Origin: Neelides folsomi
Taxonomy: Eukaryota; Arthropoda; Collembola; Neelipleona; Neelidae
Direction: 5' to 3'
DNA: 64,000 nt
Assembly: GCA_034687125.1 (NCBI GenBank)
Contig: JAQGBZ010000015.1
Span: 248,001 to 312,000, forward strand
Of the stretch, positions 54,109-64,000 are shown piece after piece. A model generated the notes under the pieces. That model saw only the letters and a list, made by a program, of their open reading frames with translations. It was not told the DNA's origin and did no database searches. Position numbers and translations under genes: made by a program. The stretch's first letter is position 1. Every line of letters begins with the position of its first letter.

Positions 54109-57100
54109 GGTACAGAGGGCCACAGGGAAGTCCCCTCCAAAGAGCAGTGAAACTTCCGCTTACACGCCTCCGAATTCGAAAGCGTCCAACTCACTTCACT
54201 TACCTCACTCACCAACTCAACACAAACCTCATGTAAAAGACCAATGGTGAAGGCTAACCAACACTCCTTCGCCCACAACACCCAAAGACAACTTCATTAG
54301 GTCAATATTGTTATTCAATACTTCAACAACAGTCTTTGGGTCAACGCCTACTTCGTACCATCAGTTAAAAATCAAAGACGCCGAAATTAAAAAATATTAT
54401 TTTAATTATTGCTCAAATGAGAAATGAGTAGATTAAATATTTTAGATTCCTCTAATTCGTGAATTTTAAGTTATATTTTAATTTTTTTAAAAGACTTGAA
54501 TATATTATATGCTTACAAAAAGTAAGTTAAGTATAATTAAGCTTTAACCGACATACAAAAATCACATGTATGACATTAATGGTCCTCAAATTAAGTTAAT
54601 AATAATTTTAACATATTTGATTAATATAGTAAAGGACTGTGTAAATATAAATACATAATGTGGTATATAAATATTTGAATAAGTTGCTTCGAGAAATGCG
54701 AACATGAAGAGGGCAATTAAACCCAAATCATCTCCCATTTGTTGTCATTCCACTTTCCGCCCGACCACTTTTTCGTTCCTAATAAAAATGAATTCAATTT
54801 GTGCATTGGGTTGATTGGATTATGCAACTTTGTTCCCTTTAACATAATTCTTTTCATCTCCTTCGCTTTTCTTATATATGAACACGTGTTGGCTCAAAAT
54901 CATCTTTTTTACAGGTGCAGGTGGAATGAATGAATTTATGTATAATCAACTCCTCAATCTTCTCAATACAATGATTTTGATACTTCACTTATGAAGACGC
55001 AATGAGTGGAGTTGTAATATAGCGATATAGGAAATGAAAAACACTGTCGTCGAATCGACACGTTTCGGGAAATGAACTCGGCGACACTTAATGGAATTTG
55101 GATATGAATCCATATAATTACAACCGCAGACTAATTACAATACATAAATGCCATATAATCATAATGACTAATTTTGAAAATGTTGTTTGTCCTACTTCTC
55201 TTCTTCTTCAAAGTCACAAAGGAACTCATCTACTTAAATTATTCAACCCATTTCCTAATTCCTTCATGAAATCTTAATTAAATTTGTAAACTTTAACCCC
55301 AGCCCCATAAGTATATACTCCAGCTGTATACTTTAAAGTCTTTTACTTAAAATTCTTTGTCGTTTATCCAAAGTTAATTATTTAATATTTAACTCAATGG
55401 TTGCTTTACATCGTTTTTGTTGATCTCATTTTAATTTAATTTCAACTATCCAACTTCACACCTGTTGATCATAGCAATTAAACTGAGTATTGGTGTTTAC
55501 ACATGTCGTGTTTGTGTGTAGAGGCGATTGAACATGATTTGAGCAGCCAATAAAACCTTTTGTTGTGGTTGAACAACAACAAGATTTCTTCTTCCTGGGA
55601 GCAAGTGATTTCATTCACTTCTCCAATTCCTTCTCCTCACCTCTGATCATTAACACCGCAAAGATTTATCATTAGTTTTACAAGTTTTGGCGCGGAAATT
55701 GGCCAAAACACTATGCATATTTAATAGAGATTTCTCATAAAGCAAATATTATGCCAATTTTTGACACCTACATTATACTAATATATCTTGTGAATTATGA
55801 TCAACTAAATGAGACATTTAGTTTAATAATAATAAAAACTAAAGGCCCATATCAAAAACAAATCTAAAGATTTTCAATGAAATGATAAATAAATAAATAT
55901 ATATAATTTATGTTCGACATTTTCTATGAATGTATTTTTAGACCAAACGCAAAAATTTGCTTTTAACTAAAATTTTATTTCTTCTGGGGTCTGAATACAT
56001 ACAAACAAGTGTTTAGTGTATTGTAAAATATTTATTATTTAGTAAACACAATGGATGTTTATGGGAAACGAGAGATGAATTCATATTATGATTTTTATAT
56101 GAAAACTTAATATGTTTATCTATGAAAAAGGTATGTGGATTGTTGGGGTTTCGAGCGGGCGTCGTGTTGGTCAATTGACTTTCACTCTGTAGGAACAGAT
56201 CATTAAATTAGCATACGACGACCCAACTCACCCTTCCGGAATGAATTACACAACCAAGGAATCCACCATCAATGGACTGCACCATCTCCCTCAGTCAATC
56301 TCCAATTGTGTTACACATTCCCTCTTTCACCACCGACCCAACCGTTCACACTTTTAATTACAAGATCCGAGCTTAATTAATATTCTACTTATGACAAGGT
56401 TCGGGATATTTAATTATTTTCATAAATTGGATCGAGTCTGAACAACATTTTTGTGGAGCAATTTATGGGAAGGCCTCTTTGGGATATGAATTAGCAATAT
56501 TCAATTATTCAATAATGAAGAAAGTCATTTATGGATGAACCACGTGGTGATGTAAAAAGGTTAAGTGAAAATTAAATCCTTAATTTTTGTTCGTTTAAAG
56601 TTTTTGTTAAATAATTAACATCTAATAGTTATTCGTGTAACATTATTAATGAATTCAATATTTAATAATGCCAAAATACAAATACCATCAATAATAAATC
56701 ACAATACAAAGTCGACGATTCCTACTTGGGGCAATATAAAAAATATTTACCTCCCATCTATGATCTAATTTTAAAACTATAATAGTGTCAATGTGAATTG
56801 CCAGAGAGCGCCACAGAAAGTGCTATTTTGCCCCTAATTTTATTATTTGTTGAATTATTATATATGTGATAAATAGTAATTATTAATTTATTGATAGTTA
56901 TTAATGAATAAACCCTCTGAATGAATAACAATGCGATTAAAGCTCGATAAAATAATAAAAAGATTGTCTTAATTATCATATTATCGTAATAATAACTTAT
57001 TTAAATATTAAAACGCCGTGAAAGTGTCATAACACGAGCAGAGTTGAAGAGCGAAGGAAAGAATGACAATTTGAAGTGAGGTGAAGACGTTTAAATTCAT

Positions 57101-58101
57101 AACAGGAAGAAGTGGCTAATTTCCTTACGAGCTCTTAATGGAAATTTTGCAAATTCCGCTTTTCCTCACGGGCACAAAAAATGACATGCAAATAACGCGT
57201 GCCATAAAACATACATTTTTATCATAATGCATTTCAATACATTCACCCAAGTCTTTATGTCCCTTTTTTTCTTGCAATTTTTAATAACAATTTAATAATA
57301 CATGCATAACGTTATCGAGATGTAATGATATATGATTTCTATCCATTGGACATCTCAGACATCTTGTTCCTGTTAAACGTTTTCTCGCATGTTGAGAGCC
57401 GCTTTTTTGTTCGATCAACAGCGCAGAACAACTTTCATGTTCAACAATTAAACATTGACTACGATTTAATGTAAATTTATATGCTAATAAATAAATTTTA
57501 AATAATGACTTTTAATTGCTCAAATAATTATTTGGCTAGCCAACGAATAAAAAATTACACGGTGAATTGCACTTGTAATTTGCATGTAAGTTTACCTGCG
57601 ATAAAAGCATTAAGGCGTTAAAACTTTATGTAATTGGAGGGTCAATGTTTTATAAATTAGACCATGATATGAGAGTTATAAGACAAAAAATATCAAATGC
57701 TTTTTATTGTAATTTTTTGTAAGTTTATTAATAATGCGTATGACACATAATAAAATCTTTTAATTAACTGTGTTTAATTTCATATTAAAAAGTTTCAGAG
57801 TGCGAAGAACTCAAATGAAAGCGAATTGATCAAAATTCAACAAGGAGTTTTATATTAATAAATGCAGAATAAATGCAAATTTATAAATTTTGAATTCTTA
57901 ATTTTTTGCTCAAAGGTTAAGCGTCTTTGGTTTAATATGCGCCGAGCGTTTTGCACTTAAATGTGATATTTAAGGAAACCTTGAGGTGATCTGACTCGAC
58001 TCACTTTTTTATGCAAACAAATGACACTTCAGTAAATTCATCATAACATGGCAAACTTTCTTGGGGTAGTTTCATGCTGAAATTAAAATTGAGCCTCAAC
58101 T
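54109..58101. other. Long AT-rich spacer without a supported gene
   Basis: About 4 kb between the divergent Trp/Gly-rich and Gly-rich genes. Short open frames such as 54739-54933 lack an acceptable protein family or splice structure. I see no tandem repeat, RNA gene or transposon frame. Confidence 0.45.
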
Positions 58102-58109
58102 TATATAAG
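58102..58109 (+). promoter_or_regulatory. TATA box of the Gly-rich gene
   Basis: TATATAAG lies about 117 bp before the proposed ATG at 58219. Sequence fits a TATA box and supports a short 5' exon upstream of the main coding exon. Confidence 0.5.
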
Positions 58110-58218
58110 TTTACACATGGGCTTATAAAATAATTTAATTGTTCTTTAGCTAATGAGTAATTAGTATGTAAATGATCCATGGACAAGAGATGAGAAGAAT
58201 GGAGAATGATTTGGTTAC

Positions 58219-59531
58219 ATGAAGTGCCAGGTTCAACCCAAAGGGTTTCTTGGAGGTGCAAAGGACGCGTTATTTCACTTTCAATTGACTCATTTCACGA
58301 TGGTATAAGAATCAAACCCGAATTTAAAAATGCTTCATTTACCACAAACCCAACTTAACTCGCTACAACTCATTTAAGCATAAAAACTTTAATTATGGAA
58401 AAAGTTCGTTTTTTATTTACATTTTAGATTGTGTTTATAATTATTTTAGTTAATAATTAGCAAAAATCAATTTGATAACATTTATACAAATTATTTTATT
58501 CATTTAACAAAATTAAAAATTTTATTTTTTGAACATTTGTTTAATTGTTATTTAATTGTTAACTTAATTTTGTTTAATTGTTAAACTAATTTTGTTCCAT
58601 TTCAGGTAGCTTTATTAATCGTGTTGAGTTTGGCCATTTGCCACGGCGTTCCAGTTCCCGTCCCAGGTGAAGACAATCAGCCAGAACCTGCAGTGAGTGA
58701 ACGAACGGGAAGACAAACATCGTCAGTTGCATCAGGAAGAGATTTACAAACTGCCAATACATTTGGACTCGGTTCCTCACTTTACTCTCCTTATGGAGGT
58801 CTTGGAGGAATTGGCGGAGGACTTGGAGGACTCGGTGGAGGACTAGGAGGAATTGGCGGGCTTTATGGAGGAGGCTTAGGTGGACTTGGAGGAATCGGCG
58901 GTGGTTATGGAGGACTTGGAGGAATCGGCGGTGGTTATGGTGGACTTGGAGGAATTGGAGGGCTCGGAGGGCTCGGCGGCGGGCTTGGAGGAATCGGAGG
59001 ACTTGGAGGTTTAGGAGGAATCGGCGGTGGATATGGCGGACTTGGAGGAATCGGTGGAATCGGAGGTTTAGGAGGAATTGGCGGAGGTTATGGAGGACTT
59101 GGAGGAATCGGTGGAATTTCTGGCCTTGGAGGATATTCGTGAGAATTTAACAAAATTAATTTTTAATTCTAGAAAATTTGGTTCTAATTATGTAATTCTG
59201 ATTAATAATTAATTAATTGTAGCTATTAAATTAATAATCAAAATTTTATTTTTCAGTCCATATTCCTACGGAGGTTTGGGTCAATATGGCTACGGATACG
59301 GTGGAGGTTTCGGCGGAGGATTTGCCGGTATAATTCAAATATTGGAAAAAGGTCAATTTAATTGACAATTTAATTTTATTCTTGCAGGGTAATCGCTTCG
59401 GCAATCGTTTCCATCGTCCTTCCCTCTTGTCTGTCACAAAGAAAAAGATCTTCGACTCTCTCGGCAATCTCGTCCTTTCAAGAATCCCAAACTCCCTCAA
59501 CGACATCATTGAAGACAACGATGATTATTAA
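58219..59531 (+). CDS. Secreted glycine-rich repeat protein
   Basis: The main exon 58606-59138 enters in phase 0 with VALLIVLSLAICHG, the body of a signal peptide. The best first exon is 58219-58230 (MKCQ, donor CAG/GTTCAA), giving a standard four-residue start; this choice is inferred. After VPVPVPGEDNQPEPAVSERT comes the motif GRDLQTA, then about 110 residues of GGLGGIGG and GGYGG repeats. Exon 3 (59257-59327) adds SPYSYGGLGQYGYGYGGGFG. Exon 4 (59388 on) is open for 47 codons (GNRFGNRFHRPSLLSVTKKK to DDY) in one frame. The canonical splice enters it one base off and meets a stop at once. Either the protein ends FAG or one extra G is present at the acceptor. Likely a cuticle-, silk- or adhesive-type structural protein. 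Confidence 0.8.
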
Positions 59532-60281
59532 TTCGGCCCATTAGGAACATTCATAATTCAAAGCGTCTCGTCATTTGTAAAATATCCATGTCAGACATCA
59601 GACAATTGTTAAATTTGTTAATTGTTAAATTTGTTTCATTTAAAAGATGTAATTTATTGTTGTTGGAGGGGTTTGGGAACTTTTCTTTTTTCATATAATT
59701 TTATATTTGTTCAATTTAAATAAACCAATGTAAAATAAACTTTCGTGTTCAAAATCGCGAATTTCAATTAAAAACTTTTTATTTTTCTTTCTTATTTCAT
59801 AAAGAGTATAAGATCTACCCAATGGCGAAGAGAGCTCACCTCAAAAATTTAATTTATAATTTATAAGTTCATTTTTCATTTGTCGGCTCTGAATTTGAAA
59901 GATCCGCGAATTATTTCCATGCATGTTTTAGATAGGAAATAATTGGCGATTATTTCAAATTCAGAGCAGAACAGTGCAACAATGGGCATTGAAACTAATA
60001 TAAATATATTCAAATACTGTTAAGTTAATTTAACAAATTAAATTTATTCGGTGGGAATTTTTGTGTGAAATGAATATAAAAAATATTTTTGAGTTACAAA
60101 AATAATAATAGCTTGTTAATTTGATAATTTGGAATGATAAATGATTTGGCTTTGGATTTATTTTTGTAAAAAATGACTTTTTATTCACCGTTTTCACCAT
60201 TTACTTTAAAATTGCATGCATTAAAAGAGAAGTGGCCATTTTTGTATTTGATGTGAGAATCACTTCACCAGGTATTGTAAT
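59532..60281. other. Tail-to-tail spacer with a hairpin
   Basis: Contains the 3' UTRs of the convergent Gly-rich and His/Gly-rich genes and the long hairpin at 59886-59967. Otherwise AT-rich. Confidence 0.55.
59886..59967. ncRNA. Pre-miRNA-like hairpin (candidate)
   Basis: Arms 59886-59918 and 59935-59967 are each 33 nt. They pair at about 28 positions, with a 16-nt terminal loop. The base GCTCTGAATTTGAAA pairs perfectly and the inner end AATTATTTCC pairs perfectly, with a central block of mismatches (GATCCGCG against TAATCGCC when aligned). Size and shape fit an animal miRNA precursor; either strand could be transcribed. A small transposon relic is the alternative. The call rests only on folding by eye. 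Confidence 0.45.
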
Positions 60282-61586
60282 TTATCCGTAATAATGCCCA
60301 TGGGAGTAATGATGGTGTCCATGTCCATAGTGGGGATATCTAAAGCAAAAATCAGATTAAACAAAATGTTTTAATATGAGAAATTAAAGGATAATTTTAC
60401 CCGTGCACTTTGTATCCGTACCCAAATGAGTAGTAGGGGTAGTGGTGACCTAATCATATACAAAAATCATATTAATGAATTTCAATATTAATAAAAAATA
60501 AAAGTTTTAATACTAATTATATTTTAATTACAATAACCAAATTATTAATATTAATCTTTAAAAATTCTACTTTCTTAATTAAATATTTTTTAATTTACCA
60601 ACAAAGTAAATCTGGATTTGTTTAAATAATGATGAAGAGTTCATTCATTTTAAAATGCCATTTTTAAATAAATGTTTGGAATTTCAAATATTAAATTGAG
60701 AATAAAATGGTTTTTACCATAATGTCCATGATGGCCATAATGTCCGTGGTGTCCGTGATGGCCATGATGTCCGTGGTGTCCATGGTGTCCATAATGCCCA
60801 TGGTGTCCATGTCCATGGTGTCCATGCCCATGCCCGTAATGGCCATAATGTCCGTACCCGTGTCCGTACCCATGTCCATATCCTTTTAAATAAATAAAAA
60901 CATTAAAATTAAATATTCAAGATTAAGAAAATAATTAAGATTTTAAATATAATAATATTTTAAAACATTAATATTGTCATATTTTTAATGTTGAAAATAA
61001 AAAAACTATTCAATTTTAATTAAAATAATTTAATTACTTCAATTTTTTATTTAAATGGGTTTAAAAATTATTTATTTTGTAAAATAAAAAATTAACGAAA
61101 ATTCATCTTTAAACTCTTTATACAATTATTGTTAAATTACAATTTTTAATTAATCTAGTGAATATAATTAATACCATATAATATAATTAAACTTAAATTA
61201 TATATTTAACTTTATAAAATCATTACCATAATAATGTCCAGCGGCAGTTTGAAGATCATCGGTTTTATTGGCATCTGCTCCCACTACGGCAACTCCTTTG
61301 TCTTCCTTCTTCTCCTCTTCGGCACCGTACGCGAATGCCACAATGGCAAACAACGCCACGAGAATCTTTTCAACAAAAATGGATTATCAATAATATCATA
61401 GAAATAAAGATTTTCTTTAACTTCATTCTTTAACATTTTAATTTTGATTCAAAGACTTATTTCATATGGAATAAATTTACTTCATAAATAATTTATTTGG
61501 CTTTAGTTTGAGAATAAGATTATTTTAAAATTATTAATTACTAAAAATGAGATAATGAACTTAAGACTTACAGCTATCTTGGCCAT
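60282..61586 (-). CDS. Secreted His/Gly/Tyr-rich repeat protein
   Basis: Five exons (61586-61572, 61365-61227, 60882-60718, 60449-60401, 60339-60282) give 141 residues. The signal peptide is MAKIAILVALFAIVAFAYG, its first five codons in a separate exon. An acidic stretch (EEEKKEDKG) is followed by NKTDDLQTAAGHYYG, the shared motif. Then come about 75 residues of GHG, GHH and GHY repeats, almost one third His. The tail has HHYPYYSFGYGYKVHG and HHHYSHGHYYG. A TATA box lies 82 bp upstream. His/Gly-rich secreted proteins in arthropods include cuticle components, metal binders and antifungal peptides; the repeats favour metal binding or cuticle, but this is inference. The repeat codons produce Met-rich shadows on the other strand. 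Confidence 0.87.
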
Positions 61587-64000
61587 GGTGTGTTTGAATA
61601 TTTTAGTGAGTTTATTCCTGTTAGAGTTTGATGTGAGAACTGATGAATTTGGGTTTGAGGGAAGAACTTTTATAGCGTCCAAGTTGGACTTAAACCTTAG
61701 GTTTTGCTGAATCAGGGCAAGGGATCTCCGCTTCCTAGGGGCGATCCAAGGAAAAAAACCAACAATTGTTTCACTTTTATCTTACACACATCAAGATCTA
61801 AACACCTTTGGTCCCCCGCTCTTCCTTATTTCCACCTTTTCTAATATCTCCATCATCTTTTATATTACTTAAATAGACCTCTTATATCAACTCACCTGTG
61901 TACAGAAAAATAGGATATGGGAAATTATACCTGTAAAAGAGTTATCATTACTTTACATTATACCACATACTAAGTGTATTACACATTTGTGTATAATTAA
62001 GTTAATCTGCTGTTCTACAGTTATATTAAACGAGTGTATAAAACAGGATAAAACTATTCTTTGTGTTCCACATAAAGTCTGGATTAAAATTTATAAAAAC
62101 ACCGAATGGTAGATATATTATTTCGCTAAGAAAAATGAGGCGTATCAATCCCTAATAGGCATACAAGATACAACAAAAGTAGTATAGGTATACAAATAGT
62201 AGTAAAAAATAATATCGTGAAAATCTTATGTGCTTAAGATATGACATTTGTATCATCGTATATTTTCCAGTTTAAATTTAATGTTTTTAATAACGATGTA
62301 AAACTACTTAAGGATTTCACACAATGAATTACAAATGTGCTAATTTGGATAATTCTCGTCCGAACTACAAATATTTAACTAAAAAAGCGTTTTTCCATTC
62401 ATTCCCTTTCCGGATTCCTCATGGTTAAGTTGAACTACATATGATCCTAATTGTATGATCAAATAAATAATGTTTATTTTTTAGTCAACATATGTGAGCT
62501 CTGTGGAGAATTGATTTTGATCTTAAAGGAAGTTTAAATGGGAAATGTGATGTTTCTGATTTATAAAGTAAATTACATCTCGTTCGCGCTTTCTTGCCAT
62601 CATAACAAACTCACTGAAAAAATAAGTAAATAACACACGTCGAATTGGAAAACAAATTATTTTTCACATTAAAAAAACATTACATAAAAAGCAAACCAAA
62701 AAATTTTAACAAATTTTTGTAATTTCTTTAGTTTATGAAATTAAATCATTTCTTAATTAATTTCTTACATCAAAAACAAGCATTTGGTCCAGAATGACAA
62801 TTAATTAATGAACTCAAGCTCAACTTAATCTTTAATGTTTTTACCTCATTCACCTCATTTTGCAAGAATATTTTAATTTCTTTTCGTTCACTTTCCTCAT
62901 TAAGGACCTGAGTATCTCATTATTAATTTCTCGTGGATGAGTATTGGTATCAAAGGTTGAGCAAGGGAATCTCGATTTGCCAATTAAAACATAAACTGAG
63001 TTTAGGCAAATTTACTAATTGCAATTAATGGGTTTGGCACGCGGAACGTTCCGCATTGAATAATCCCCACAAACCTCGGCACTCAATATTTACAAAAGAA
63101 TTATTAAAGCGAAATAAGTAATATTTAGGGAATATTGAGAAAACGTCGAAAAATTGAGTAATATTTAAATAAGGGCTTAAGTCTAGTTCAATTAGTAGTT
63201 GTAATTAAACTCAGCTGCGGTTAAGTCTTAAAATTGTATCAAAGGAGGTTAAAGGAAAGGAATTCCCATCAAAGGCGGAGGGAAAAGATAAAGATGAAAA
63301 GAGTTTTAATTGTTGGTTCATTTGGTAAATTCATTTCATGACTCCACTCCTCATGAACTTTCATTAAACCCACAAGCTTCCTCTTTTTTGTTCCCTTTGT
63401 GGCTGAGCTTATCTTGCCCGTTGATTAATTAATAATTAATAAAAGGGGATTTATTGTTCATTTTCTTTTGTTCCATTTTTTGACAATAAAGGCAATAATA
63501 CCAAAAGTATATTTAGCAATATAATGCATCATACAAGTATCACAGTAGTTAAAGTTTAATTTAATACTTTGCACTCATTTTGGGACATAAATGGGTTTAG
63601 TAAAATAGAGATGATGTAACAGTTACTTCACTTTTAAAATTCTCACTTTCTCTCATTGAAGTTCACCAGACGCTCCATTTAAGATTTGGACAAGACCCAC
63701 ACATGGCACTTGTGAGTTGTCTCATAAACTCTCGTTAGTTAATTCTTCCTACCTCAAATTATTCTCATTCTTAGAATACATTCAAATTATAAACATAACA
63801 TATCTTACTCTAAATAAATATAATTTAATTACATATCTAACTATGAATAAAAATTAAGTTAATATTTTTATATAGATCTTATATGGTTAAGATTAAATAG
63901 GTAATATTTATAAGCAAAGTCTGGAACTTTCCGGTTGTTAAATCTTTGTATATCTCAACCGTGAGATTTCCCATTGCATCTACAACATTTATAGAATATG
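61587..64000. other. Right-hand end without a supported gene
   Basis: After the promoter of the His/Gly-rich gene the sequence is AT-rich to the edge of the window. No open frame, splice pattern, RNA gene or repeat is convincing. Confidence 0.5.
61668..61675 (-). promoter_or_regulatory. TATA box of the His/Gly-rich gene
   Basis: TATAAAAG on the minus strand, 82 bp before the ATG at 61586, placing the likely start of transcription near 61640. Confidence 0.65.

Noticed and set aside
60691..60889. Met-rich frames on both strands
   Set aside because: Shadows of the Gly-His repeat codons (GGA CAT) of the secreted His/Gly-rich protein.

Overview
This is a eukaryotic nuclear window from an invertebrate animal, most likely an arthropod. 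It is AT-rich, with spliced genes carrying short GT-AG introns (mostly 50-700 bp). The protein set is typical of bilaterian animals: a TCF/LEF factor with an HMG box and C-clamp, Hsp110, p38 MAPK, IWS1, TFIIE-beta, a tubulin-type carboxypeptidase and CD164/endolyn. The right-hand part holds small secreted Trp/Gly-, Gly- and His/Gly-rich proteins of the kind found in arthropod cuticle or silk. I cannot name the species; a basal hexapod or crustacean would fit but is not proven. Exon boundaries below were derived by hand from reading frames, splice signals and family similarity.

Layout. 1-2.6 kb: no supported gene, probably an intron or upstream part of the TCF/LEF gene. 2.6-8.3 kb (+): TCF/LEF (pangolin-like), 3' part, with two alternative exons for the second half of the HMG box and two alternative C-termini. 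8.3-12.2 kb: AT-rich intergenic DNA with a small GC-rich direct repeat. 12.2-15.7 kb (-): Hsp110/HSPA4, 10 exons. 17.3-20.1 kb (+): p38 MAPK with a mutually exclusive exon pair. 21.1-22.8 kb (-): secreted GH19 chitinase-like protein. 24.1-24.8 kb (+): small zinc-knuckle protein. 26.0-28.4 kb (+): tandem pair of five-exon genes for short secreted peptides. 29.0-30.0 kb (-): intronless methyltransferase-like protein. 33.0-34.4 kb (+): CD164-like sialomucin. 36.4-39.3 kb (+): IWS1 with an RS domain. 39.8-43.1 kb (-): a REV1 homologue that keeps the BRCT and C-terminal domains but has no polymerase domain. 43.4-44.9 kb (+): dihydrodiol dehydrogenase. 45.1-46.4 kb (-): TFIIE-beta. 47.2-50.8 kb (+): cytosolic carboxypeptidase AGBL5/CCP5. 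53.4-61.6 kb: three small secreted low-complexity protein genes that share a short DL(Q/E)TA motif.

The housekeeping genes are unrelated in pathway. Several are paired head-to-head (REV1-like/DHDH 307 bp apart; TFIIE-beta/AGBL5; HSPA4/p38) or tail-to-tail (TCF/HSPA4, p38/GH19, IWS1/REV1-like, DHDH/TFIIE-beta). The strongest discoveries are the polymerase-less REV1, the duplicated HMG-box exon in TCF/LEF, and a p38 mutually exclusive exon pair that mirrors the human MAPK14 CSBP1/CSBP2 pair, with only 34 nt between the exons. Non-coding structure worth checking includes a pre-miRNA-like hairpin at 59.9 kb, a TA-flanked 139-bp inverted-repeat element at 30.4 kb and a 151-bp fold-back element at 28.7 kb.
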